The notes under the pieces: model-generated
Seen by the model: only the letters and a program-made list of their open reading frames with translations
Database searches by the model: none
What the model was told of the DNA's origin: nothing
Shown here: one piece after another, positions 1 to 12,962 of the stretch
Numbering within the stretch: position 1 is the stretch's first letter
Layout of the letters: each line of letters opens with the position of its first letter
Assembly (NCBI GenBank): GCA_963966185.1
Contig: CAWZYM010000104.1
Location: 374,501-438,500 of the forward strand
Length of the DNA: 64,000 bases
Source: Rhabditoides inermis
Taxonomy: Eukaryota > Nematoda > Chromadorea > Rhabditida > Rhabditidae
Direction: 5' to 3'
Position numbers and translations under genes: made by a program

Positions 1-3000
1 AAGATGCCGTCCTTGGAGGGGACGCAGATGGGCGTGCCCTTCTTGAGCTGGCCCGCCTCGATCGATACGCCGCACACAATCGGGTTGCGCGCGTTGAACA
101 CGTGCTGCGGCAGCACGCGCAGCTTGCACGGGAAGATCGCCAGGTGCTCGTTGGCTGCGCGCGCCTTCAGACGCAGATCCTCCCTAGACACACACACGAC
201 CATTACATGTTTCCACACATTCCGAGACATTTTGTGGATACGCCCTACGTCTGATACTGCATCACACGCACCTGTATTTGAGGAAGTTGTCTTCCAGATG
301 GTAAATAATATCTGCCGAGAAGATCTTGACGCCCTCCTTGTCGGCAAACTGCTGCGCGTCCTTCTCCACGCGCACATCGAACGCGAGAATACACGCGTAC
401 CTGGAATCACAAACTCATCCCACCCAATCCACACTCCATCTGTCGCGATCGCACATTGAATGCGATCGCGACTCGGCTACGACCACTACCGTATCCACCT
501 CCCCATCCACTCACTCGCGCTTGTGTTCGAGCATGACGGCCGCCTTCTGCACGTCCTTCTTGTGCACCGGGCCAATGTTCACGTTCGAGTACTGCAAGTG
601 GTATCATCCAAGATGAGCCACGTCGAGATCATACTATACTCACGGGAATCTTCTGGCTCTTGAGAAACTCGAGGAGCGCCTCGAGGGATCCGAGCGTGCT
701 GGCCTGCACGTACACTCCCTCCGACTTCTTCTTGATAGACGTGAGCGCCTTCTCCAAACCCTGCTCCGCGTCCTCCTTGAGCACCTCGATCTCGTCCTCC
801 TTCCTCGCCACAAAGCACGGCAGTCCAGCCAGCGCCTTCTCCAAGCCCTTGGCCAGGATCTTGATTCCCTGCGCGCCCTGCACCGTCTTGTAGCGACCGT
901 ACTCATTCTGTAAAATTGACCAACAAAATCAGATGTTTTATGCGCAATATTTGCCTCATATATTTGCCGATGCGCAATATTTGCCTCATTTTCTCTTGTG
1001 TTACTATATCCCTAATCTCTCTTGGCAGATTAAGACTATTATACACTACTATACAAATACACTGCATCGCCTCCTCTCCTCCCTTCCTCTTCCTCCCTCC
1101 CCCGCACCTTGACGCGCAGTTCCTTGAGCGGCTGCGGCATGAGCAGCTCCCTGATGGGAGTCATGATGGCGCCGTCCGTGCCAGTGATCACGATAATGTC
1201 GCCCACCGACAGCGAGCCGTTCACCAAGATCACGTCAATCGTCGTGCCCAGACCCGAAATCGCCTTCACCTGAAACGACAACAGAGCGTGAGCATCATTC
1301 TCCCTCATTCTCCCTCTCTCTCTCTTCCTCCTTCTCTCTCTCTCTCTCCCCCTCTCTCTCCCTCCCTCTCCCTCTCCCCCCTCTCTCTTCCTCCCTCTCT
1401 CTCTTCCTCCCTCCCTCTCTCCCCCCTCTCTCTCCCTCTCTCCCCCTCTCTCTTTTCCTCCCTCTCTCCCCCCTCTCTCTCTTCCTCCCTCCCTCTCTCC
1501 GCACCTCCATGACAGTGGCGTCGAGCTCCTCGGAGAAGGCGAGCTTCTCGGCGTGCACCGTCTGCGTCGTGTTCACGATCCACGCCATGATGTTGCCGAC
1601 TCCGTCGCCCATGAACGCCGACGTGGGCACCATGGGGATGTACTCGGTAAAGTCCTTGGGCTGGTTCGACAGCGCCACGTTCACTCCCTGCAAACAGTGG
1701 CGTACGGCGATTCGGGAGGTGGCTGCATTTATCGAGGGAGTGGTTTGCGGGCGGTTTTACGGAACGCAAGCATGCGAGTGTGATTAAATTGCCGACTCAC
1801 CTGCTCGGCAAACTCGGTGACAATCTTCTCGTAGCGCTCCTTGAACTCGAGCTGCGTGTTGCTGGGCTGCGACTTGAGATGGGCGTACACGTCCTTGCGC
1901 GGGTTAGACTCGTAGTTGTACAGACGGTCAATCTGAAATGTTGATACATTGAATTGAAAGACCGTTTTCAATACCGTCGCCCAGCACTTCATTCGCGCTA
2001 GGTCTACTACACTCGTTTTGTAGAACAACAGTGGAAGGACAGATCAGGACGCACCTTGTTAAGGGCGATGACGAAGGGCGTCTTCCTCTTGAGAAGCAGC
2101 TTGAGCGACTCGATCGTTTGCGGCTCCAGACCGTGCATAATGTCCACAACCAGAATCGCATAGTCACACAGCGACGAACCACGCGAACGCAGGTTACTGA
2201 GAAACAAGGAGATATATAGCCTGTCACAATATGGTTACGATCACTTAATGCGAATCCGAATAAACGTTGATTAGAATTAAAATGAATTGATACACACAAT
2301 ATACCTGAAACTCTCGTGACCGGGTGTGTCAATGATGAGGAATCCGGGAATCTTCATCTTGTCTCCTTCGAACTGCAAGAGTCACTTCGTTCAATGCCTT
2401 CGTCGCCCGCCCGTTGCCCCCGTCTCCTTTCTCCCCCACTCACATCGCGCACCATGCGGCACCTCTCCTTGATCGCTTCGGCCGGCACCTGCGTCGCTCC
2501 AATCTGCTGCGTGATTCCTCCCGCCTCACCGTCCTGCACGTTCGTGCGACGGATCTGCAACCAATCCCTCTCATCATATCCCCTCTATGCAATCTCTCAC
2601 TGTACCAATTCCATCATCCATCCCTCCCAATCAATCCCATTCCCATCCCCCGCTCTCACTCACCGTGTCGAGCATCTTCGTCTTTCCGGTATCGACGTGT
2701 CCGAGCACACAGATGACGGGCGCGCGCAGTTTGTCGATCGAGCGCTTGGCGTTGTTGTCGTCGCGGCGCTTCTTCAGCCGCTGGCGCACACGCTCCATCA
2801 TCTCCTCCTTGGTCACCTTGCCCTTGGGTCCCTCGTCCTCGCTGCTGCTCTCCTCCTCCGAAGACGACTCCTCGTCAGAGTCGCTCTCGTCGCTGCTCGA
2901 CTCCGACTCTTCGTCCGCCTTCTGCATCTCCTCCTTGCTCATCTCCACGTTGCCTCCCTTGGTGGAAGCGGGGGCGGCAGCGGGAGCGGTAGCTGCGGGC

Positions 3001-5188
3001 GCCGGCTTCTCCTCCTTCACTTCCTCCTCCTCCTCGTCATCGTCCGCCATCTCCCAGTCATCCAGAACATCGTCCTGTAATCATATTTTTTTCAAGAAAC
3101 GGGGAACTCACATATCACATAACACCAATCACAATCAATCACTATCCACAAATCACAAGACTGTCATATCACCATTCACCAATACAACACTTGCCAACCT
3201 TAGTATACAGTTCTTCCTCCTCTTCCGACTGAACACAATACAGTAAATTGTGATTAATCAATTGTATATAACTAAAAATATAAAATATTACAACATCACA
3301 CACACCTCGGGAGTGTCTTCCTTGACGGGCTCCGGCTCGGGCGCCGGCTCGGGCTCCTTCACCTCCTCCTTGACAACTTCCGGCGTAGGCTCTGCAACCA
3401 ACAATCGTGAAAATCAAGTAGCAACATGGAATAACACAAACACAATGTCAACATTAGAAAAATGACGCACCCTTCTCCTCCTGCTTCTGCTGCTGTTGCT
3501 GCTTGCTCTTCCTGGGCTTTCCATAGTTGGGCATCTTCTTCTTCACCTCTCCCTCGGCGCCCTCTCCCTGCTCCTTCTCCAGCAGACCCGGCACGATAAA
3601 GTCTGCAAGCACTCAATTCCATCAACCCCATTCCACCTTCACTCACTTCCACTGGCGAGGAAAGCCTGCTGCTTGCGGAGCTTCTCCTTCTGGGCAGGCG
3701 TGAGGTACTTGCCCTGCTTCTTGAGCTCCTCGTCGCGCAGTCGCTTCTTCTCCTTGTTAGCCTCGCGCTTCTCGCGCGCCAGCCGCTCCTCCTCCTCAAG
3801 CTTCTGTCGGATCGCCTCGAGACGCTCCTCCTCCTCCTTGATGCGCTTCGCCTCCGCCTCCTCCGCCTCCTGCTTGGCGCGCAGCAGCTCCTTGATCAGC
3901 GACACCTGCAACAAATAAATTTGATCTTGGCCTACTGTATGCTTCCTTTTAATGTTGATATGTTGTGATGTATTGTTCAGATAACTCACGTGCTTCTTCT
4001 TGCCGCCCTCCTTCTTCTCCTCCTTCTCCTCCTTGTTCTTCTTCTTCTTTTTCTTCTTCTTGGCGCCGCCCTCTCCGTCGGCGGTCTCGTCTCCCTCGCC
4101 CTCCTCCTTCTCGCCACCATCCTCGCCGTCCGGCTTCTGCAACGATACAGTTAACATAATCGCTAATAGACTTAAAACTTGGCAGATTTCATATCAGAAT
4201 ACAGACGTGACATGGAAGCACAGATCAGTCACCCACCTCGGCAGCCTCCTCGTCGGCGGCGTCGTCGCCGCCCTTCTTGGCCTTCTTCTTCTTTTTCTTC
4301 TTCTTTCCGCCCTCGCCGTCGGCCTCACCGCCCTCCGCAGCAGCCGGCTCTGCATATTCAACTATGACAAACACATTCATAAATATTCATTAATATAGAT
4401 ATAGGCCAGAGCGATAGTTTAAAATCTCTCCATACTGATCTGCTTGCAGTACAAAATACTGTCCGTTTGCTTCTTTTTGCACATGATTTCGAGAATATAA
4501 CTCTGGTTCGCACCTGCAGCAGGAGCGTCGGCAGCAGGCGCGGCAGCCTCGGGAGTGGCCTCCTTGGCGGGAGCAGCCTGGAATAGCGATGCATGGGGAT
4601 TCGTGATCCCTGCGTACCTCGTCCTTGCTCTTCTTCTTTCCCTTGCCGGCCTTGTCGTCCTTCACCTCCATGGCGGCCAGCAGGGCGTCCAGATCGTCCT
4701 CCTCGTCAGCTTTTCCACCCTTCAAAGACACCATCCACCCATCAATCGGATAGTACCCACCTTCTTTCCCTTCTTCGCCTTCTTATTGTCCTTCTTGGGC
4801 GCCTCCTTCTTAGGCTCGGGCTTCTTCTCCACCTTCTTGGGTTCGGGTTCCGGTTCCGGCTCGGCGTCAGACTTGTCACTGTCCGACTTGTCGTCGTCGT
4901 CGTCCATCTGAACGAATACTACGGTGTATATGAATTAACTGAGCTGGTGAACTGACCATCATGAGCGCGGCCATCTTGTTCTTGTTCTTGGGCGGGGGCG
5001 GAGGGGCCTCCTCCTCGCTGAACACCTCCTCCTCCTTGTCGGAGGCGACGGCCAGAGCGGCGAGACGGCGCTCAGCCGCATCGTCATCCCTCAAACCACC
5101 CAGTTACAAGCATGAACATCAACGGAACCGGAACTGACCAGTTGTCGGCCGCCTTTCCTCCCTTCTTTCCTCCCTTTTTAGGCGGCAT
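1..5188 (-). CDS. eif5b: Translation initiation factor eIF5B (partial, C-terminus off the left edge)
   Basis: eIF5B is the cytosolic GTPase that joins the 60S subunit to the initiation complex. The start codon is at 5188-5186 (protein begins [11 protein letters not shown]). About 20 exons run leftwards. The first part, to about 2800, encodes alternating acidic runs and Lys-rich blocks, plus a long charged helix at 3907-3650; this is the usual poorly conserved eIF5B N-terminus. The G domain starts near 2700 with the P-loop GHVDTGKT, followed by G3 DTPGHESF (2330-2308) and G4 NKID, split by an intron (about 2057/1932). Beta-barrel domain II lies at 1270-1109, and later exons at 909-655, 608-529, about 395-272 and 181-1 carry the following domain. 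The final domain is outside the window. The intron at about 1505-1271 is a GA tract on the sense strand. The assignment is secure; single small exons in the charged region may be mis-set. Confidence 0.95.
1310..1502. repeat. CT-rich microsatellite in an eIF5B intron
   Basis: About 190 bases of imperfect CT/CCCT tract fill most of an intron, starting within a few bases of the splice donor at 1505 on the minus strand. It reads as GA on the coding strand. Confidence 0.9.
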
Positions 5189-6187
5189 TGTGTTTAGACG
5201 TAATGATTACCTGTAACGTATGGTATTTGCTATGAAAGAGAAGACAACATGCGTACAAAACAACATTGAAACAGCGAAATTGTGATGAAATGCAGCCAAT
5301 GAAATCGAATTTCTCATTTTATCGCTCCATTCTCCGAATGACGAATAGGCATTATGTGCAGCAACAGCGAAGCAACAAAAAGTCTCCAGAGACCGCAAAG
5401 AGTAATATCATATTTTAGCTTTAAAATATATTTTATTATCAGAATGAAACACTGCTGAATAAAAATATGAACACATTTAGTTTACATAAAACATATAAAA
5501 CTATCTGGGTACAACAACCTACGATTTATATGCTCCGTATGCATTCGCCTCCCTCTAAAATGCAGCGTGCGTGGGCGGCACACAATCTGTGATGTATGTT
5601 TCATGCACCCTGAATTCCCAGCAAACACCGGGAACACATGGGGGGAGGTGCGCGTTTTTGAGGAGTGGAGATTGGCGCATGGTGGCGTCTCTCTGCTACG
5701 TCGTCTTCTCTCCTCGCCAGGCTGCTGCAATCTGCGGATCGATGAGACGACGCGGTGAGGAGGGAGAGGGTAGGGGCGGGAGGCGGCGATTGCATCGCAT
5801 AACTCCCTCGCCTGCCCGCATCGACCGAGACTAGCAAGCGGCGCAACTCCTCCCCCTCCCTTTCACAACACACCACCCGCACGTCACTCCTTGTTGTCGC
5901 GTGTTGCAACGTTCCAGGCTTCCTATCCCTCTTTTTTCTCTTTTTGCTGACTTGTTTTGATGTGTGGCTGCATTGCCCCCATGGAAACTTCATGTCGCTA
6001 TAGTCCGCCGCTCAACTCGTCCATTCTTGCATTATTCACAACCGTGGGCGACGCTGCATTTTCGAGGCAGTACAAACGTTTCGTCATTCAGAAGCACGTT
6101 CCCGTTATAGATGTACTTGTCTGCGGAAACCTCTGCCACCAGAGGAGACACTTCCTAACACTCTGACTGTCCTTTGCAGCCTCCACC
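5189..6187. other. Divergent intergenic region
   Basis: Roughly 1 kb separates the eIF5B start (minus) from the transporter start (plus), so it should hold both promoters. The left half is AT-rich and the right half carries G-rich and pyrimidine-rich patches. No TATA box or clear ORF is visible. Immediately upstream of the transporter start is a good splice acceptor (ctttgcag at about 6171-6178), usable by an upstream non-coding exon or by trans-splicing. Confidence 0.6.
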
Positions 6188-6491
6188 ATGCAGGACTGTG
6201 CCGGCGAGCGCACGGTGACTGTGATGGGGCGGGTGATGAGTCGGAACGCATTCGTCGCCCGGCTATTCTATCTAGCATTCTTCGCCTCCTTCGGATCCCT
6301 CTTTCCCCTACTCGCCGTGTACTTCAAGCAACTCGGTGAGTGCATTAGTTTTAATAACTTCATTTATACAAAATTATTAGGTATGACGGCTGCGCAGGCT
6401 GGCGCGCTGCTCGGCTGTCGACCCGCCATCGAATTCATCGCCCAGCCGTTCTGGGCCTCGTTCGCCAGCCGATTCCGCAAGGAGGTAGGTG

Positions 6492-6544
<53 letters not shown>

Positions 6545-6952
6545 AATTCTATATTGACACACGAATGGAAACATGGTTTTTCTTTCATAGAGTATTTCTT
6601 CACGTTAGTGGTTTCATCCTCTTTATTGCAGAAGTTGCTGCTGCTCTTCTCGCTCGGTTCGCTGGTCATATTCACGCTCGGCATCGGATTCGTGCAGCCC
6701 GTCACCCCATTCTGCGTCGTTCTCGTGCCAAGTGAGCATTATCATTTGTAAAATAGGTAAAATAAAAGGTAATAAATTTTACGTTAATAGATATAGTATA
6801 ACAATACATTTGATATCATTTAAATCTTATAACACCAGACAACGAGACGTGCCCGGCTGCTCTCGCTCCTGCTGGGAAGGTAGTCCGCGGAGGTGCGCTC
6901 GGTATGATTGGCAAGGCAGCCGGCATCGGAAGGAGACGGCGACAGGCACCTC

Positions 6953-7001
<49 letters not shown>

Positions 7002-7202
7002 CGCCCCTTCAGAGATAATTGACAAGATCGTGGATCTGTCGCAGTTTGACAAGGAAGAAGAGACGGTAGCCGGCATCGCTCCCGAATACATCACAAAAGA
7101 CAAGGTAGGCGAAAAAGGGGGAATCAATGTGAGCATGTGTGTGTGTGTGCCGAGAATCTATGCTAATCGCGGAAGGTGGAGATAATGGGGCTGTCGGATG
7201 GC

Positions 7203-7258
<56 letters not shown>

Positions 7259-10200
7259 ACTACCCCCCCCCCTCTCTTCCCCAATATGTCGTTTTTCCAA
7301 ATCGTTTCATTTCGTTGTCGCCGGCTCATCAAAACAAGGCGCGTGGTGTGAAAAGGGGGGCATCGAGGGCGGGAGACAAGAAGGCTCATGTTACCGGCCC
7401 CCCAAAATGGCTCCCACACACGCACTATCGATCCAATGTATAGCAAAATATGATGTGAACAACATCGCTTTATTATCGCCCATAAGTCAAGCGCTATGGG
7501 GTTAGATTAGAGAAAGACGAAGAGAGATGGCGGCTATAGCTTGCAACACAAGAGTGGCTGAAGGTGGGAGGCACCGTATGCGAGCTGCAAGCGAGATAGA
7601 TCGAAATACAATCGATCTGGCGCAGATTATGAAATAGACGTACAGTGCGGCAAATATTGAGCTGACCCTAGGTTTTTTGTATCAAACATCAATAAATCAA
7701 ACATGTTCTAGGTGTGCAACTACGATGAGAACGAGCTGGGCATCCTCGTCTCGCCCCCGCACTCGACAAGGGTATACAGACAACCAGCCGTCGAGCAGGT
7801 CGGTCTTTCATCCAAATAAGGAAGTAGTTGACCTCTGGTACGCCAGTAAATGAGTAATAAGGAGTATGGGGAGCCGAATAAGGATTATTACAGCTTGTTA
7901 TCATCGAAATATCTATCCTTTGGCTCTGTCCAATTGACTTTCATTGCGAAATTTAGATGAAAACCTTGAAATCATCATAGTAAAAAGGCAAATGTTGTGT
8001 GATTCAGGCGTTCATGATGTTGTTCCTTCTCGTCGCTCTGGGCGAGTTCTTCTCCGGACCGGCACTGACACTCGCCGACTCGGCGGTGCTGAACATGCTG
8101 GGAGAAGGGGGCAGCAAGGAGGTAAGGGAGAGAGAGGGAGGAGAGAGATAGAGGGAGGAGAGAGAGAGTGTGTGTGTTCTCTTTCAGTTCGGCAAGATCC
8201 GCCTCTTCGGCTCGGTCGGCTGGGGCCTGGCCATGTTACTGATGGGTATAGGGCTCGACTACAGCGACACTTTCCGGTGAGCTTGAGAGGAATCATTTAC
8301 ACTGAAAGTAATAAGTGATGACAGGAACCAATGACAGGAATCAGTGACAATGACATGAAGCAATGACAATGACAGTAACCAATGACAGGAACCAGTAACA
8401 ATGGCAGGATCCAGTGATAATGACAGAATCCAGTGACAATTATCTTTCAAAAGTACTTCCAAGTAAAAGTAGTTGGTTTGTACTGTTGTCTCAGTTGAGC
8501 AAAAGGACTGACATGTTTTCAATGGAGACATGTGCCAACAGGCTCTCTCTCTCATACCAGTGCAAAGCGGCCATATTATAATGAACGCGTTTACAAAGTT
8601 ATGCAGTTATTATCTAAAAACACAACTTCTGTTGTAACATAACACGTCGAATAATGCTGAGAGCCTGTTTGCACATGTCTCCATTGAAAACATGTCAGTC
8701 CTTTTGCTCAACTGAGACAACAGTACAAACCAACTACTTTTACTTGGAAGTACTTTTGAAAGATAATATCTGTCCTTTTCTTAAGTTTTGTTTCACAAAA
8801 TTATATTTTCATACACGTTCGCGATTCGCTGCGAGGATACCGACGCGCACCCGCTATTCGCCTCTCTCTCTCACTCACACACAGAGGGGGCGGGGCGAAA
8901 GCGATTGTCCGACGCCCGCCCGCCCGACACCAATCTCAATCCGCACTCGAATGCGGACTCTCCGTATCTCGCTTCAAATTCAATCAAACTCAATACAACT
9001 TTCTATAACTCTATCGAATAGAGATGTGAATGCAATGTAACAGTGGAAATCACTTCAAAATGAGGAAAAGTGCTTCATCCGGGAAAAGTCGTTTTTGAGC
9101 ATTCTAGCGCGCGGGGACATCCAGTACAAACGAGAGGGCGCTGGCGCGCCCTCTCTAATGACAACATGTCAGGAACCACCCGTGTCCGACGACGCTCACA
9201 GTGGAGAAGAACTACACGCTGTGTTTCGTCATGTGCAACGTGTTCATGATCGCTGCCATGCTCATCGGTCAGTAGATCTCTCTCCTTCTCTCTCTTTCTC
9301 TTTATCTCTCCCTCTCTCTCTCCCTCTCTCCCTCTCGCTCTCTCTCCCCTCCCTCTCCCCTCTCCCTCCCCCCTCTCCTCACCCTCCCTCCCTTCCAGCC
9401 ACGCAGCTCAAGTTCGGCGCTCACGCGACTGCAGTCGGGGAGGTGGCCTCTGCTGTGACAGACTCGCGGACAGAGGAGATCGGACACGCGGTGGCAGAGA
9501 AGGCACGGGCTAGGGCTGTGCAGGTGGGAGGGAGGGAGAGAGAGGGAGGGAGAGGGAGAGGGAGAGAGGGGGGAAGGGAAAGAGGGAAAGAAGGGGAGAG
9601 AGGGGGAGAGAGGGAGAGAGGGAGAGAGGGAGAGAGGGAGAGAGGGAGAGAGGGAGAGAGGGAGAGAGGGAGAGAGGGAGAGAGGGAGAGAGGGAGAGAG
9701 GGAGAGAGGGAGAGAGGAAGAGAGGGAGAGAGGGAGAGAGGGAGAAAGAGGGAGAGAGGGAGAGAGGGAGAAAGAGGGAGAGAGGGAGGGAGAGGGAGAG
9801 AGAGGGAGAGAGGGAGGGAGAGGGAGGGAGAGAGAGAGGAGGAGGGAAGAGAGGGAGAGAGGGAGAGAGAGGGATAGAGAGGGAGGGAGAGAGAGGTAGA
9901 TAGAGAGGGAGAGAGGGAGAGAGAGGGAGAGAGGGAGAGAGGGAGAGAGAGGGAGGGAGAGAGGGAGAGAGGGAGAGAGGGAGAGAGGGAGAGAGGGAGA
10001 GAGGGAGAGAGGGAGAGAGGGAGAGAGGGAGAAAGAGGGAGAGAGGGAGGGAGAGGGAGAGAGAGGGAGAGAGGGAGGGAGAGGGAGGGAGAGAGAGAGG
10101 AGGAGGGAAGAGAGGGAGAGAGGGAGAGAGAGGGAGAGAGATGTGTCTAGGCGGACCCGGCCGCGGCGACGCACCCCCTTCTTCTGGCAGCCAAGTCACT

Positions 10201-10919
10201 CGCCTCCGTCCACGTCATTCTCTATCTGGTTCAGGTTGTTAATTTTTTTTTGAATTTTGATTTTGTCTTTTTTACGAATTTTAAAATGAGAGAAGATAGC
10301 GCAGAGTGGCGGGAATTAGAAAATATGCGTTCAGAGCGGTCTGATGATCGTTTTTGATCACTGCGCGCAAGTAGAACTTTCATTTGACCTGTGTTTGCAT
10401 AACCGTTTCGTGGCGCATAAACGATCAAAAAACGTCAGAAATACGCCCCTGTATCTTCAATGCGTGCTTCGTATAACCTGCCTGCAATGTGCGCGTGTGT
10501 CTATGTCACAATTTTGTTCCACGTTTTTTTTCATTTTAATGACTCAAGTGCTATCTCATCCATATACTCCAGGTCACTGTGATCGGAATTGGTGCGGGAC
10601 TCGTTTTCGCTTTCCTCTACTGGCATCTACAGGTAATACGTGTTACTTGTTACTTTATTTTGCCAGTATACGTATGTAATTATTCATGGCGTAGTGGCGA
10701 AGGCTGACACCTATTCTTTCAGACAATTGTGTGTTTCGGAATAGCAATCTTACAGTAGTTTATAATTATGATCTGCATGATTCATTTATATATGATTCAG
10801 GATCTGGGCGGTTCCCCTGTGTTGTTCGGTATTCTATCGGTTGTCAACCACGCTACCGAGATTACCGCCTACTTTTTCACTCTGCAGATCATCAACAAAT
10901 GGGGACACGTCAAGGCGAG

Positions 10920-10983
<64 letters not shown>

Positions 10984-11133
10984 TCTCCCACTCTCTCTCC
11001 CTCTCTCTCTCACCCAGATATCTTTACAGGTCATGTACATGTGTCTTTGCGCAAACGTGTTCCGTTTCCTGGTTCTCCCGCTGTTGGACAACCCCTGGAT
11101 GGTGCTGCCCCTACAGGTTCTGCAGGGTGAGTC

Positions 11134-11188
<55 letters not shown>

Positions 11189-11660
11189 TCTCTCTCCCCC
11201 TCTCTCTCATCCCTCGCACCCTCTTGTTCTTTCAGGTTTCGTACTGGGCACAGCGTGGACGTGTGCCAGTACCTACATCTCTCTGCTCGCGCCTCCGCAG
11301 GTAAACTATCTAGATTTTGTAGACAGTACTGAAAAATCACTCTTCCTACGAAAGCTCATGCCAATTTTCACAATAAGGATCGAAGTGCCCGTAGGACCAT
11401 TCCAGCTTTGTTAGGGGTAGTGAGGAAGTACTCTTTCAAAATGACAAAAATGAAACACCTCGAAAATCGTTTTTTTGTATTTTTTTGCGGTATTTTTGTA
11501 TTTTTTTTTTGCGGTAGCGTTTGCGGTATTTCAACGCGGTCAGGTCTTTAGCTAGCGATTGAGCTCTATTTTGTGTTCGAAGTGGAGAGCCACACTTTCC
11601 TTGTAAGTAGAATGAGGGGGGGGGGAGGTAGAGATGAAAACAGCGATGAAAGAGATAGAG

Positions 11661-11723
<63 letters not shown>

Positions 11724-12161
11724 CGTAGAACCGCCCCCTCGTTGCAGGTGAAGGCGTCGGCGCAGACGCTGGCTCACTTCGCGTACCACTGCGTCGGCAA
11801 GTGCATCGGCAGCATCGGAGGAGGCATCGTCATCGCCAACATCGGTGCGTTGGCAGATATCAGAATGTTTTGTGGCAAAACTCAAACTGATTTTCTTATA
11901 AATGGGAGGAAACCACTCGTAATGTTGTGTCAGTTCAGAATGATGGTTGTTGGTTGTGTCTGTAGAGTTAGTGTAATTTTGGGGACATTTCTTGAGTACA
12001 TACTTTTCCAGGTTCTCGGATGGCATTCGTGCTGTACGCGGTGCTGTGTCTGGTGACATTCGCAGCCTGCTACGCACTCAACAAGATCACCAAGTACGAG
12101 GGCATCAAATACTCGGCTGGCATGTTCGAGAACGAGGACATGGACCTCATGGGTGGGTGAA

Positions 12162-12232
<71 letters not shown>

Positions 12233-12441
12233 CATCTCATTACGTTTAAAATCATACAGTAACACATATGCAAACAAAGACAATGATTTGGATTGCAGCG
12301 CCGCAGGGTCTTCCCACCACTCATGACGGTCTGACGGACGCGTTCAACTCCCAGACAGCGGTCAGCAACACCAACTACGGCAGCATCGCGGCCGACCCGC
12401 AACAAGACGCCTACGACCGATACATCACCAGCCACCAGTAA
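6188..12441 (+). CDS. mfsd-6: MFSD6-like major facilitator transporter
   Basis: A multi-pass membrane protein of the major facilitator superfamily, closest in motifs to MFSD6 (C. elegans mfsd-6); its substrate is not established. Exons: 6188-6335, 6381-6484, 6632-6731, 6839-6952, 7013-7104, 7712-7798, 8008-8121, 8188-8276, 9173-9266, 9399-9523, 10151-10233, 10573-10632, 10801-10914, 11030-11126, 11236-11300, 11748-11844, 12012-12152, 12299-12441. The first helices contain FASFGSLFPLLAVYFKQLG. The family hallmark FLYWHLQDLGGSPVLFG lies across exons 12-13 and is followed by further helices. The soluble loop after helix 3 is charged, and the C-terminal tail is polar (ends YITSHQ). The intron after 10914 has a GC donor (AAG/gcgagt), needed to keep the family sequence HVKVMYM in frame. 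The start at 6188 follows a splice acceptor and precedes the first helix by about 25 residues. Confidence 0.9.
6953..7260. repeat. Two CT microsatellites flanking an mfsd-6 exon
   Basis: Tracts of (CT)n at about 6958-6998 and 7203-7258 sit in the introns on either side of exon 5 (7013-7104). The first begins within six bases of the splice donor. Confidence 0.85.
7494..7645 (+). repeat. Dispersed repeat, SINE-like family, copy 1
   Basis: About 150 bases that align well with 31376-31530 (shared blocks include agaaagacg/aggaagacgg, ctgcaagcgag, tagatcgaaa and tggcgcag). A partial third copy is at about 21062-21150. This copy lies in an mfsd-6 intron. No coding potential. Confidence 0.65.
8311..8439 (+). 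repeat. Minisatellite (GTGACAATGACAGGAACCA-like units)
   Basis: About seven imperfect units of roughly 17-20 bases built on aatgaca/ccagtgacaatgaca. It abuts the left end of the inverted-repeat element that follows, inside an mfsd-6 intron. Confidence 0.75.
8440..8766. mobile_element. MITE-like foldback element A
   Basis: A left arm of about 108 bases (8440-8547) recurs, nearly perfectly, as the reverse complement at 8659-8766. The arms begin TATCTTTCAAAAGTACTTCC and flank about 110 bases of AT-rich centre. There is no ORF and no transposase. It looks like a non-autonomous DNA transposon in an mfsd-6 intron. A target-site duplication is not clear; a 2-base AT/TA is possible. Confidence 0.85.
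9524..10142 (+). repeat. (GAGAGGGA)n minisatellite, about 620 bp
   Basis: Almost the whole intron after mfsd-6 exon 10 is GA/GGGA repeat. It includes a larger duplicated block: the irregular segment at about 9768-9855, which ends in a distinctive ggaggagggaag, recurs at about 10030-10115. That points to higher-order duplication within the array. Confidence 0.9.
10915..11190 (+). repeat. CT microsatellites in mfsd-6 introns
   Basis: (CT)n tracts at about 10921-10980 and 11136-11182 each start within about ten bases of a splice donor, on either side of exon 14 (11030-11126). A GA tract at about 11657-11720 and a CT tract at about 12164-12230 continue the pattern in later introns. Confidence 0.85.
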
Positions 12442-12962
12442 CGTCCCCACCCAACCAAATTCGCTTCCATAGGCCGATACCTTATACCTTTCTGTTTCCC
12501 TACTTTTTCCACCACACATTTTTTCTTCCCTGTGAACTTTGTCCATGTCATTTTATCTCTATTATTCGATCTCTTCAATCTTTCCAGTCAGCTTTATTGC
12601 AGAGTAGTATCAATAAGCGTTGTGGCGATAATCCATATAGAGAGCCGAGTATGTATTTAGAGAGTAGATCATATAGTAACTTATTCGTTATTTATTTTTC
12701 AAAAGTATATTCATTGTAAGCGTTGATTGTGTGTTGTACATGCTCCGAAATATTATTGGCAATAAAGATATTTGAAATAAAATTAATAACGTCTAAATTT
12801 CCGAATAGTGTTTTGTCGTGCGTTGAAAGTGAGCGTGACAGTGAGTATGCACAACGAATATGCATTTCACTACATTTTCTTTTTGATTTTTTTGTGTCAA
12901 TTTTTTATTCAAGTGTTTGTATTGTTTTTAAAACTTTATCAGCTGCTTTGCGTTTTAGCTCT
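12442..12962 (+). terminator. mfsd-6 3' end and intercistronic region
   Basis: A canonical AATAAA lies at 12761-12766, with a second at about 12776. It is followed by a very U-rich stretch (12878-12915) and then an acceptor-like tttag at about 12958, just before the next start codon at 12963. Poly(A) signal, U-rich element and acceptor within about 200 bases is the layout of nematode operon junctions. Confidence 0.6.

Noticed and set aside
9095..10199. Long frames of Ser/Leu/Pro or Arg/Glu/Gly repeats
   Set aside because: Shadows of the GA minisatellite; true mfsd-6 exons at 9173-9266, 9399-9523 and 10151-10233 lie around and between.
10310..10440. Possible inverted repeat around gatcgttttttgatc / gatcaaaaaacg
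   Set aside because: Only about 15-18 bases match imperfectly and no clear ends are visible; too weak to call an element.
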